64,000 bases of DNA, taken from the NCBI GenBank assembly GCA_019722365.1, contig JADFUC010001773.1:541046-605045 (forward strand), written 5' to 3'. The notes below the pieces were generated by a model, which had not been told where the DNA came from, did not search any database, and saw only the letters and a list, made by a program, of their open reading frames with translations. Positions 11,501 through 23,025 of the stretch are shown here, piece after piece. The stretch comes from Lithospermum erythrorhizon (taxonomy: Eukaryota > Streptophyta > Magnoliopsida > Boraginales > Boraginaceae). Every line of letters begins with the position of its first letter. Position 1 is the stretch's first letter. A program made the position numbers and the translations under genes.

Positions 11501-13640
11501 GTGTGTTTTTTCGTCATTCTTGTTCAATTATTTTCTTATTCCCCTTTAATTTTTGTGTGGATTACAGAGCCATGCCAACCGATACAAAAGATATATCGTT
11601 CCAGTTTTATCTGTTCAGATGGACTTCTATGTTCGCGTTTTTGTCCGGGTATATACGTAAGCGTTTGGTGCCATTATGCTTTGAATTAAATCATCAATAA
11701 TATATACTGTATTATTGTAATATTCATTACCCATTGGGGTCTTCCTAGAACTGAGTGTTAGAATTAACTCTGGCAGCTCAGCTAGTGCAATGAAAAATAC
11801 TCCACTAAAGCTGTCATATGTGTACCAGTGTATTGGTTGTGATTCTTTTCATTTTCAATCCCTTGGAAGAACAGTCTCCAAGGTACAGTGTTCTTTGGTT
11901 TCATTTACTTGGTGACTTTTTTGCATAACTCTATATATTAATTATGGTCAAAATGCTGATAAGTTGTTACATTTAGCGGTTTCACAATTTGTCCTCTTCT
12001 ATTGTAGAACAATAGCGTGAGATACCTCCCTGGGTTTGGTCCAAGTGTCCCACAACAGTGCACCGACTGTGGAAAAAAATACAATATGGGAGGACCTATA
12101 TGGTCGGCCCCTATCCATGACCAAGAATGGGTCACCTCCATGCTTGCAGATGTCAAGTTGATGAAAGACCGTTACCCAGCTTATAATCGAATTTCTGCTA
12201 TATTAACAACAATTTCCGAGGTGTGTTTGGTGCATACATGTGTAGCTAATTTCATCCTTGATAAATTTCACTTCACATAGTCTACATCAAATAGCTTCAT
12301 TGTGCTCTCTTTTGCTTCAATAATGCATATATTTATAAGTATATATGTCAAAAGAATAGTTTATAAAAAGAGAATGGCTGAGATATTTTATAGAATCTGT
12401 TAACAAGAACATCTTTTGTGACCTTATACTCATAGAGTTCCAGCAACCCTTTTCAATCTAGGTGATATGAAGTTTTATACTTTTTCGAGGGAAATGTCTC
12501 GTATCTGAGCCCATCTTGTCCTGTTGCAGGAACTGTTAGATGTACCGTTGTTCTTAAGTTTACACAATCTCTGTGGAACCTTGAAGTGTACTTCACCATC
12601 TGCAGTAGTCTTCCGGTCTGCTGTAATCAATGCAGGATATCTAATTTCTGGTACTCATGTGAATCCTCTGGGGCTGAAAACAGATGCTCCTATGGATGTG
12701 ATATGGGACATCATGCGTTGCTGGGTAAATGACAACCCAAGTTCTATCCTGCCTTTATAATCAGTATCTGTAGTTTCTTCAGAAAGACACAAGCTGATTT
12801 TACTATCTCAAAGTTTTGAAAGATAATTATAAGAATTCCTGGGGAAGAGCTTAGGTTAACCAAGTTCGACATTGTAACGTAAACGAACAAGGAATTTGTT
12901 ATATTAAAGTGTATTCCAGTTGACCACTATTATGTTTGCTTTTATAAAAGCTTAACCCGCTTTTCTCCTCTGTAGGTAAAAAACCACCCAGTCAAAGCTC
13001 AACCAGCTGACCAGTCTGGAAGTATAATTCTTGCCAAGGAACCAGTTCTCCAGGTGTGCTATTCTCCCATAAAGCTTAATCGTGCCTTTTTTCTGGCTTT
13101 AAAGAATAATATTGATGGTGAAATCTTCTTCCAACGATATTAAAAAATAGTAGGGTATATATGAAAAATATATGTAATAATACTCCAATTACTGATGTAT
13201 TGAAGTTTGGTAAATTAGGAAAGTATAACAGATTAATATTTTTCTGATGTCCAAGTTTTATTGTTTTATTGATTGTACAAAATCTCAATATTTTTGGAAA
13301 CAAGGGTCCTGTGAGTCTGGGGATTGCCATCGTACTTGTTATACATGTTAGTGTCCTCGAATACCATTAATCTTCCATTTGATGATTATGTTTCTTGCAG
13401 GCTAATTTTGCAAGGGCTGCTGCATCACTTAGCAAGGCTCAGGCCAAGAAAGTAGCTCGGTTTCTCCCCAATCCCGAGAGCCATTGGGGACCGAAGCTCA
13501 GAGCAGGTCGTCAGATAACACAGAAGCACATTTCTCTTCTCGGCTCAGAGGTAGTGAATGGACTCACTAATCAAGAAGAAGAAAAAGACGAGTCTGATGC
13601 CAAGCGTAAGAAGACAGAAGATTCCACTCCTAACTTATAG
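8585..13640 (+). CDS. TRM1: tRNA (guanine26-N2)-dimethyltransferase TRM1
   Basis: Uses S-adenosylmethionine to dimethylate G26 at the D-stem/anticodon-stem junction of tRNAs; in eukaryotes it acts in the nucleus and in organelles. Twelve exons with GT-AG introns join in frame into 593 residues: 8585-8734, 9531-9818, 9934-10021, 10426-10547, 10786-10925, 11015-11087, 11568-11656, 11777-11882, 12008-12220, 12530-12724, 12976-13053, 13401-13640. Visible motifs: EGEAEILMH and [11 protein letters not shown] near the N-terminus; the AdoMet-site segment [15 protein letters not shown] (about 148-162) and LDND; the catalytic DLDPYG (about 218-223); a Cys pair CIGC (about 335) and CTDC (about 370) of the zinc-binding C-terminal region; and a lysine-rich tail KRKK. 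Length and exon structure fit the plant family. I chose ATG 8585; an in-frame ATG at 8636 is possible. No frame lesion in any exon. Confidence 0.93.
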
Positions 13641-14010
13641 ATATATGTGGGGCATTATCCCAACATGGTTGCAGCTGGCCATACTCAGTTTTAATCTATT
13701 TTCTTGTGTTCGTATCATTTGCAGCAAATACCAAGCTGTGTTGTGATTCAAACAAATAGTTACTAAAGTAAAAGCGCGAAGAGAGGAACCATGTATGTCG
13801 TTTTTCTTCCATTAGGTAGGTGCAGCATCAATTTTGTTTCCATAGCTGTTTCTGCTGATTCTTTATTTGTGGTATTTCTCGATATCCGAAGGTGAACAAA
13901 TGTGTACTAGACTCTTAGTTTTGTTATCAAAGCAATCAATCTCTCTTGGTTGGATCTACCCTGTAGCATTTATCGCTAATATACTGAGTCTTCAGCATTA
14001 AGACTCCATT
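13641..14010 (+). other. TRM1 3' UTR and downstream spacer
   Basis: Non-coding sequence after the TRM1 stop, presumably 3' UTR followed by a short spacer. No separate gene seen. Confidence 0.4.
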
Positions 14011-14014
14011 CATT

Positions 14015-14091
14015 ATCATCAATTAGTATTATAGTGGTGAGTTTTCCTGCTGTCATGGGTGATCTGGGTTCGATCTCTTTGCAATGGAGAT
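14015..14091 (+). pseudogene. tRNA-Asp(GTC)-like pseudogene
   Basis: The segment TAGTATTATAGTGGTGAG followed by TCCTGCTGTCATGGGTGAT and CTGGGTTCGATCTC tracks plant tRNA-Asp(GTC) from the A box through the GTC anticodon to the B box. The acceptor stem does not pair and several stem bases differ from the usual gene. It is a decayed copy or a tRNA-derived SINE head, not a working gene. Confidence 0.5.
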
Positions 14092-14372
14092 AAACCTTTT
14101 TTGATTGTTTGCCTGAACAAAGATAAACTGCAGACAAGTTTCGATTGCTTACAATATAAACTAGACAACACCAAACATTGGTAGTAATATTGAAATACAA
14201 AAGAATTGAAGGTACATTATTCCCAATAACATATGTTGTCTAAATAGAACATGTATTTTTTTATTCCAATCAAACTAATAAGCTCTATATCTAACCAAAC
14301 TTCTTGACAATTGAATCAGAAGTTATAGATTCCTGGTAAGACTCTTGATCCATACTCAATGATTGAATTTAA

Positions 14373-16111
14373 CTAAGAAGAAGCCTTTGGTGGATTAAGA
14401 TGATCCCAAGCTTCAATCCATGTAACCATGGCATCGGCAAGTTTGTCGAAGTAGCCATCAATTTTCCCCAACTTGTCTTTAACATGCTTGGAGAGCTCAA
14501 TGTAGCATTGTTGAACAGTTTTGCAGTCTTTGGGCAAGTTTATTGCTTGGAAGAAAGGAATGATCTCTTCTTGCCAAAATATGCCATGATATTCTTTCTT
14601 CAAGTTCACAAATGGATTACTAGCCTTGCTGTGGTAGATGTAAGGCAAGCCAGTCTTCACTCCTAGTCCAAGATGATCACATATAACCTAATAAAAAAAA
14701 ACACAATGCTTGAATCAAATCAAGATAATGTACTATGATAACATACATGTTGTTTAACTAGACTATTACAAATAAAATCCTCATTGCTAGGGACATTCGA
14801 ACCTTAAATTACCTATCAAATTTTTATTATTTATATAACGTCAGTTTACACTTTCAAATTTCAATGTGGGAGAAATCCCTCCGAACATTAATTATGTGAA
14901 ATTGTGAATGTGAGTATAAAGTTTGTAGACAGAGAAATGAAAAACCTTATGCACCATCCAGTCCACATATCGTCATAACGTCCAATTGGTTGACCATCTC
15001 CCATGAGCCCAAAGTACATGGCAGGGCCAATAAGGTCACGATCAAATGCCAAATTCATACCACACATTGGAAACAAAGTTCCCTTTGGGATTGTCATCAC
15101 TGCATCAACATACCTGACCAAAAACAATAAAACAAAATCTTATTTCAGATAAATTAATAATGCATATATTTTGGGACAATTTATGAAGGAATAATGTATT
15201 ACTACTACCTAGTATTCCTCTCAAGAGGCTTGACAAGTTGAGTAGGTGCATCATAATCAGGAATGTTCAACCAGAGTCCATGAGAAACAGCAGTAGGTAC
15301 ACCCTCCCTAAGGCTGAAAGGATATCCTCGGACATAGTCTGCTCCATCTGCAAATGGATCATACAATGTGTTGAAGAAGTAAGGAGTTGATGGGCAGAGC
15401 AGGTTCTTGATATGTTGTCAAGGGCATTTATGTCATTTCCATTTGGATTTTTTGGCAACCTATCAACAACATGCATAAATTCATTCAAGTGGTTTAGAGA
15501 CATCAAGAAAGACTATAAAATATTTGATACAGCTATATATAATACTCCCACCATTGTAAGAAATAATTGTCCAATTTAATTTCAATGGTCAAAATTGACA
15601 TATAAGTTTGATTTAAATGAAAATGACATGATAATAGTAATGTACATTATAAATACTAGCATATGATTTAATCTTCACCAAGTGTCATATAAAATATATA
15701 AACTTTTTTGAATTTAAACTTTAAAAATTCAATTATCAAAACAAAAAATTACTAGACAATGGAGGGAGTAAACTTATTAATTGGTCTTACAAAGCAATCA
15801 TCATCAATAGTGTAGATATACTTCTTCTTAGAGACCATGTAACCAAAGCAACGACATGCAGAGTCCTTGAAGGAAATACAACTAGACCTAGGACCCAACA
15901 TTTTATTAATATCGTTGCGATTGTAAAGATCATAATCAAAGCCATCAGGGACTTGAATGGTCTTTGAAGGATCACCATCTTGAACAATGATCAAATGGTA
16001 TGATTGAAAGAAAGGCCTCCACATTTCCAAGAAATCAAGGTTTCTTATAGTTGGTATAACAATATCTAGCTCATCTTTTAGAGGGGGCTCCACGGTTGCC
16101 ATGGTGTTCAA
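14373..16111 (-). CDS. UDP-arabinopyranose mutase (RGP), frame-disrupted
   Basis: The family interconverts UDP-arabinopyranose and UDP-arabinofuranose at the cytosolic face of the Golgi and supplies cell-wall arabinan synthesis. Exons on the minus strand: 16111-15791 (107 codons: [26 protein letters not shown], and the DDD triad in YTIDDDCF), 15459-15209, 15113-14946 and 14687-14373 (ends [19 protein letters not shown]). Together they cover the whole usual length. Three single-base differences break the frame: an extra A at the start of exon 2 (six-T run 15448-15453), a missing base near 15415-15418, and a missing A at the exon 3 donor (14946-14948). The first two cancel in length, but the segment between them meets a stop soon after exon 2 begins. 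Both ends are otherwise highly conserved, so this is either a recent pseudogene or consensus error. Confidence 0.88.
15545..15768. mobile_element. Stowaway MITE in UAM intron 1
   Basis: A 224-bp element begins CTCCCACCATTGTA and ends ACAATGGAGGGAG (inverted), flanked by TA on both sides as expected for a Tc1/mariner-type insertion. It has no coding capacity. It lies wholly inside the first intron of the UDP-arabinopyranose mutase gene and accounts for most of that intron. Confidence 0.75.
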
Positions 16112-16583
16112 GCTAAGGTAGTTAGGGAGAAAATGAAAGAGAGAAATGTCACAAGAAGCGTAACAAAATTTATTGTGTTTTAGACTTAGGTGAGATTATA
16201 GAATAATTAAAAATTAAAGAACATGATGTTATTATTAGTATGTTAAAATGTGTAGGTGGCAAAGAGTGGATGAGCGATGAGATATATAGGTAATAGAGAT
16301 GGTGAAGGTAACTTGAGAGTGTTCGTTCATGAAGCATTGGTGGTGGGATAACGATTGCCAATAATTCATGGAGAGTAATTTCTTAAAGTAATATTCATGG
16401 TTATTAGTATGTAACGGTTTATTATGTTTGTTTGAGTAGTCCAACTGTATTTTTACATCAAAATCCAAGAGGAAATAACTGAAGTGAAATTGTATTTTCA
16501 ATTCGTCACATGCCCAACTTATTACTCCGTATATTGCAACATTTACACAATAATGACAATAAAAGTACACCACATATATAGTA
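16112..16583. other. UAM upstream region
   Basis: 5' flank of the UAM gene on its minus strand. No coding resemblance in the open frames crossing it. The proximal few hundred bases presumably hold its promoter, but no element stands out. Confidence 0.35.
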
Positions 16584-16835
16584 CTTCCTATATCCCAAAA
16601 AGATGGTCTCATTTGACTTTTTACGATCTCAAAGACACTATTTAAAACGTAAATATCACTAATTCTACACGCATAAAAATTATAAAAAGTTGATTTCAAA
16701 AATATGTATTGAAACGAATCTAATAAGATCCTATATGACTATTATTTTTTGTCGTCTAATGAGAATTTATGGTAAAATTTTTTAAAGTTTGATTCAAAAA
16801 ATTGAAATGTAATAATCTTTTTTGGATGAAAGGAG
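16584..16835. mobile_element. Stowaway-like MITE
   Basis: Starts CTTCCTATATCCCAAAAAGA and ends, inverted, CTCCTTTCATCCAAAAAAGA; TA dinucleotides flank both ends. About 252 bp, no coding capacity. It lies about 470 bases upstream of the UAM start. Confidence 0.65.
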
Positions 16836-18040
16836 TACTTCAATTCTTGCTACATCACTAGTTTATTGCCCATGAGTTGCTGCAGAAATCACTTATCCAC
16901 ACAAATCTAAAGAGAGATCAAGAATTATATATAGAATGGGACCTTTTTGACATGGAAAGTAATGTCTTGTACTTCAAAAGATTATGGCCCTAAGGATTTT
17001 CAAGCACCAATTTGATAACTACCTGCATTTGAACATATTCTTATATTTTCTGACAACCAGCATGATAATTTCTCATAATGTCCCTCTCAACGTTACAGCT
17101 CGATAATCATGTACAGGAGTGATCCCAAATGGGCATACGTATCTCATTTTATCATCGTTAATTTTAAGATTAAGATATGTCAATTTTATTTTTTTGATCT
17201 AATTCTTTTTGTTTAATTTATATAATTAAAAAATTGATGCATGTTGCAATAATGTGGAGACAAGAAGTTCATATTTCACCTGTTACATGCATTTAGTATT
17301 TATGTGTTGGAAATTTGGATTCAATGATCTACAAATTGGTATGTTTCTTAATTTTATGTGCTCGAGTGACATGCATGTTTCCCCTAAAACTTGAATAGTA
17401 GTGATGATACTCGTTCACATTTCATGCATTAATAACTATACTTCGATTTATATGACATATTATCATACTGAATCAATTGATGGTCTTTTACCAAGGGGAA
17501 AAACTACCGTACATAAAATATTACAAATTAATTATACGTTATCATTAAAAGTGGATGCACATTTATCAATTAATTAATTATACGAATTAATCACAACCCA
17601 ACTTTATTTTTATACCCCATAACTATAGGCAACAAGATGCAACATCCGAATATTAGGGACAACTGTTTGTTTGTCATTTCTAAATAAAGCATGGGTAATT
17701 TTGGCTAAGTTTTTTGGGGTAAATTAGCGATTTAAGAAAGATACAGAGGTCACAGAAATTACAATATATATATATTTCCAACGTAAAGATTAACTTAAGT
17801 CATTCTTATGAAAAGCTGATCACACGACACTGTGACTATCAATCCATGTACAATTGCTCGAGACGGGTATGCAATTATTGGGTAATTTTGTCATTTTGAC
17901 AGCTTGTCACCGTACATGACAAATGTAATAAGAGAACCACATTCTGCCGTTGTTGATTGCTACTTGATATCATTATTTTATTTCGATCAAATAAAATTTG
18001 AAGGTGTTATAATAAATTCGAATTTGGGATCACAAAATTA
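16836..18040. other. AT-rich intergenic, no gene seen
   Basis: No gene, RNA or clear repeat recognised apart from short TA runs (for example 17763-17775). Confidence 0.4.
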
Positions 18041-19950
18041 TAAGTTTATGATAAAAAGAATAACATAAAGATCTTTTAACGCTGCATTCCTAACGACGCT
18101 GCTACGACTAATCCACCTGCAATGGTTTAAAACCTTCACTCATAACGCCAGTTAAACAAATTGCATCGAAGAACACCACGCCCGACGGCCGACATACACT
18201 GTATTTAATAGCTTATTGGCTAACTATTTTATAACGCTAAATCGTAAGATATGCCCATATCGACGCTTACGTTACAACGATTCGTAACGTGCTAGAGAAA
18301 TATTTATAGTCTAAAAACTCGAAGTCAAATCCAGTCCCGAAACCCATCGACTCCGGGTTCAAACTAAGCCGGGACTAGGTCGGCTCGCAACCCCGACTGT
18401 GTCCTGACTTCGCTTCCGCTCACCGATGAACTTTGATTCAAGACACTCTTTAACAAATATCCATCTCACTTGGATCCTCTCGATAAATGTAAAAACTTCC
18501 CTAAAAAATGTAACGCCTGGGAAAAATGCACCGTGACATGTACTAAAAGTACCGTATGTGCTCGATAATAACAACGCTGCTGAACGCACCGTATGCGAGA
18601 TGTGGCTCGCCGACCATTGCCCCGCCACGGAAACTATCTCTCAATTATCGCCAAGTCCGCATAATGTCAAACTGTCATGATAGTCAAATTTTATCTCATA
18701 GCATCTATTTCCGTTGACCTTGATTCTTCTCACCTCTCTCAAATGATATCGCACATCAACGCTAGCTTTGGTCCTACGACGATGAACCCGATCCTCGTTG
18801 CTAATAACTCAAACCGTCATTGAATATACCACCGCCTCGACGCGATGAGCCCCAAGGTGATCACTAACTAGTCCTCTCAGCCAAATACCCTCCTTAGCAG
18901 CTTCTATAAGTGCCATATACTCTACCTCCTCGCAGTAGACAAAGTCACTCATGATCAAGTAAACAGTAGTCTAACCTGTAACCACCAAGATTAAATACAT
19001 AACCAGTCATAGACTTTCTATCGTCTACATCTCCAGCATAGTCAAATCAAAATATCCGTAAATTAAATAATCGACTATCACCACCATAACACAGACTCAA
19101 TATCGACGTGACTCTCGAGGTAGCTTAAAATCCTATTCACAAATGCCGCTAACGTTTTTTCCGCGGTCACCATGAACCTACCGATGTACTAACAAGATGT
19201 GCAAAGATCAGTCTAGCCAGAAACTATATAACAGACATCAAACTTCCAATCGCACTCAAAGATAAGGTACGCAACCATGTATACCTTCTCTCAAATAGAT
19301 GATTTGTGTGCAAATGCAAATGTATGGGACGCCAGATTCAAAGAATCCAGAGCTTCAATCGGCGAAGGCCAGCCCATAAATAAACTGACAAACCTTCGAA
19401 CATAGCCTTTTGTGATAATAAAGTTCTCTTCTCGACTTCTATCCCAAATATTTTCATACTCAAAATTTTCTTCGCAAAGACCCAAATCCTTCATTTCAAC
19501 TCAACACTAAGCAAACCCTTCGCCTATCGACTTCAACCGCAGCCTATCAACATATCATCGACATACAAAAACTAAGCAGATAAGTGAACCATCACTAACC
19601 TTGTCAGTAAACACAACCGTCATACGGACTCCCCAAACATCCACCTCCATCCTCGTGATCACCGCCTCGAGATCGCCTAAACCATACAAAGATTTTCAAC
19701 CTCGCAAACATAGCTCCTCCTTTTCGTTCCCGAAACCATCCGGGTTGGGTCACATAAATTCTTCATCCCGACTCTCCATGTAAGAAAGCTGCCTTGGCAT
19801 CTAGCCGCCGAACTCCAAGTCTCCGATGTGACACTCGATAGAAGTGTGTCTCGACTACATGCGAATATCCTATCAGAATAACTCCCTCCATCCGACCGAA
19901 ACCTCTAGCAATCACTCTAACAATCACTCTAGTTTTATATCGAATAAAGG
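18040..19950 (-). mobile_element. Decayed Ty1/copia pol (RT and RNase H)
   Basis: Fragments of copia polymerase read in the right order on the minus strand across several frames: DAKAAFLHGE of the reverse transcriptase (about 19740-19800), MKDLG with RDR and a GYVRR segment (about 19290-19495), EYMAL then EAAKEGIWLRG of RNase H (about 18900-18940), and RTKASVDVRYH (about 18740-18790). Bases 18470-18650 match the 3' part of the copia element at 1180-1400. Bases 18100-18200 carry a 'gactaatccac' tract shared with those LTRs. Frameshifts and stops are dense; the element is dead. No complete LTR pair was delineated. Confidence 0.6.
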
Positions 19951-21639
19951 TATCAAGAGGCCGATCTGTGTTAATCTCTTCATGTGGGTCGTATTCTAGT
20001 CATTTGCAGATTCGCTTGGTATTCCTTCATAATGGGATTTCGAATTTCCATACGTAACTTTAGAAATTCATATCTAATTGTCCGTTTATCGGAATTCAAA
20101 GGATTCAAAAGCTCACGTAAAGGTATTTGAGTTTTCTATAATGTAGTAGTAGCTCTAATTTGTAAGAATTTTGTGCCTTTAAATTCCTTTTCGGGGATGG
20201 CATTTTTTCCTATATAACGGTATATCAAATACCCTTGTCCTTGAACTCAAGTATTTTTATCGAAGTCCCTTTGATTGCTGATTTTTAGCATCCATGCTCA
20301 TCCCAATCCCGTTCTCCTTTCTTCTTTTTGCTTTACTATGGTCTCTGAAAGGGGAGCAACGAGTGGTGGCCCGCATTTCATTCCATGTCAAGCCATCTTG
20401 CTCATGAACTATGTGCTTCATGCATGAGTTATTTTCCTGTAATCGTGAGCAAAGACAATCTCAGGCAGTAGGATCTCAAGATTCGCTACTACGATTATTC
20501 TTTTGTCTCATGAATGCATACTTCTATGGAAGTGTTCATAGCCCGGTTATTGGCTGCTGATAGTCATTCTAACTTTCTAGCTCTAGATAACTTAGTCTTA
20601 GATCATAGCGCCCTTTCGCATGCCGCTCGTGGATCGTGATACTTCGGTGGATCAAGGATCATTTACGTTGAATTTAAAGTGCAACATCCGCACTTCTAGA
20701 GCAAAGATGCCACGTGGCCGGGTATACGGTCTCATGTAGCCTTCCTGGCCCTCGGTGGTTTGTCCCAGTGCTTTTACTTACTTACATCGAGTATATAAGG
20801 TGTATTCCTTAGGACTACCCGTTACCTTATCCCTTGGTATATTTTATTGCTTTATGCTTCATCTTTGTTCATGGTAGCCCCGCTTACAAAAATATGGATA
20901 CGGGTAGCTTCGCATGAGTAGGATATCGCCATTTGATTTGCACTTACTACCCTTGCCATGAACTGCATGCTTTATTCATGTGTGGAGTTTCGATTTTCTA
21001 TTTGCAAATAGATGTATCCATCATCCGCACTAACTAGTTCTAGATCACAGCTTCCCAGCTATCGAAGTTTTAGGATCATCCGAGGTTACGCATACGCACG
21101 CGATGTGAACTAAAGTTGATCATGGGCGATCTTCACCATCTAGTAAGATCCCATTCTTGAGCTATACCTCCATAAAAGCTCTCGAGTCCGCTGCTCACAG
21201 ACATTGGGCGGTTACACTTTCCACATCGAAGGATCGAGATCATCTGCGCCTTTTATTCTTCCACGCTTATTTTCTTTCTTAGGAAAACCATGCCTCAATT
21301 TATTCATCCCGCATCCAAGTGGTTCTTGAATCGTCCGGAGTTACAATCTAGAGCCTTAGCAACAGAATTTATGTCGTAGGTCAGGAACTCCACCATGTGG
21401 GTTTTAACAAAGATAATTCGAGGGTTATTTGTCGATGTAGACTTTTGAGGTGCTAAGGCTAGACTAGCCAATCTGATTCCAAATGCAGTAGCGCTGATGT
21501 CCTGGGTTGTATTAGGATTGATATTTTACCTGACTTTAGTAACTCATCTTAAGATGGTCCGAAGATACGAGGCCGATCCTGAACGCCTATTCGTAGGCCG
21601 ATAATCCCTCGTGGCTTCTTGAAGCTCCCATGTGGCATA

Positions 21640-22330
21640 TGGATTTGTTTGTCCTCGACCGGCTTGTGAGGCTTCAGGGTCCGATGAAATATATTTAAGA
21701 CCGGCCTTAGCAAATTATTAAATTAGTGATATCCACGTTCAACTTTAGCTATTTATCGATGTGATTGAGATATATTCCTGACTGGCCTTCAAAGTTACAG
21801 AGTCGATGTCCATGTATTTCTAACTAGCCTTGGTAGCTTATTAGTCGTGATTTATACCGTCCAATTTTAGGTAGCTATTTGATGATGTATATTTTATTCT
21901 CGACTTACTTTTTTAGCAAATTATTATTCAAGATAACACCGTCCGCTTAGCTTTCGACATGACAGTATGTCACCGATCGCTTTGGCGGCTTGTTAGTCTT
22001 AAAGACTATATGTTTCGATTTCAGAGGCTTTATCGGGACATGCATGAAGTATATTCCTCACTAGCTTTATTAGTCGACGCTTACGTCCAAGCTTAGGGGC
22101 TTATTGGCACGACAGTGATGTATTCTTGGATCGCTTTAGTAAATTGTTAGTCGATGACCATGTCCGCTTCTTGTGGTGCTTATCGACACGACGGATGTAT
22201 TCCCTGACCGACCTAACAACTTATTAGTTAGACGACTATGTCCAAGCTTTAGAGGTTTATCGACACGACGGATGTATTCCCCGATCGGCTCTTAGCAACT
22301 TATTAGTCAGGATGATCTTTATAGAGTCTG
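21640..22330. repeat. Degenerate 71-80-bp tandem repeat
   Basis: About eight or nine diverged units. Recurring elements in order are 'ttatcgacacgacgga', 'tgtattcc', 'gaccggc', 'agcaacttattagtc' and 'gactatgtccaagctt'. Unit starts near 21874, 21950, 22030, 22101, 22180 and 22257 give spacings of 71-80 bases. The array sits inside the decayed gypsy block. Confidence 0.65.
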
Positions 22331-22814
22331 CGTGTCTCAGGTAGAAGGATCCTCAAGTCTTTCGTGAGAAGATGTGATTCTTCTCAAACCTCCGGGTAGT
22401 TTTAATAATTGCTGCGTCCCCGTGATGTTTCGATATCCTCCGACTACTGGGACCTTAGTCCTCTCGAGCCTACAAACCGCTTTTGGATGTAAGCAGGAAA
22501 CAACTACTTCCCATGTGTTATTGCTTTTGTTCTTTGTCGCTGCTATTGCACGCATGCGAAATACCACACATGCCTTAACTTCATCAGACACACCGATATA
22601 CATTCACACCAGAATTCTTTTTTTTGAGAAGCTCATGGATAATCGTGGGATTTGTTTTGTTGTTATGACCGAACTGGGGGTCCCAAGCCGCCACGCACTC
22701 CATGTAGATCAAGTCAACGAGTCTGGGCATCTTAACCTCACATCAAAAGCAGGTAATCGGATGGGCTTTATACCGCTAGAGTTCTATCGGTAATTTAACC
22801 TTGTACCCGAGATG

Positions 22815-23025
22815 GTTAGGACAATTTATCCTCGTGTTCGGTGAGTCTATAAGTAAGTTAACCTCGCACTTTGCAGGGTTGAACAATTTATAGTCGTGCT
22901 TAGCAACATGGACAATTTATCCTCATGCTAGAGGTTTGGGAAGTTTATCCTTACGCCGAGGTTTGGTAGTTTATCCTCATACTTAGAGGGATGGACAATA
23001 TCCTCATGCTCAGAGGTGTATTTGA
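22815..23025. repeat. Degenerate 27-30-bp minisatellite
   Basis: Recurring 'ggacaatttatcctcatgct-agaggtt' units start near 22819, 22881, 22911, 22939, 22966 and 22993. The last four spacings are 27-30 bases; the first gap is double. It lies about 500 bases from the 71-80-bp array in the same retroelement block. Confidence 0.6.
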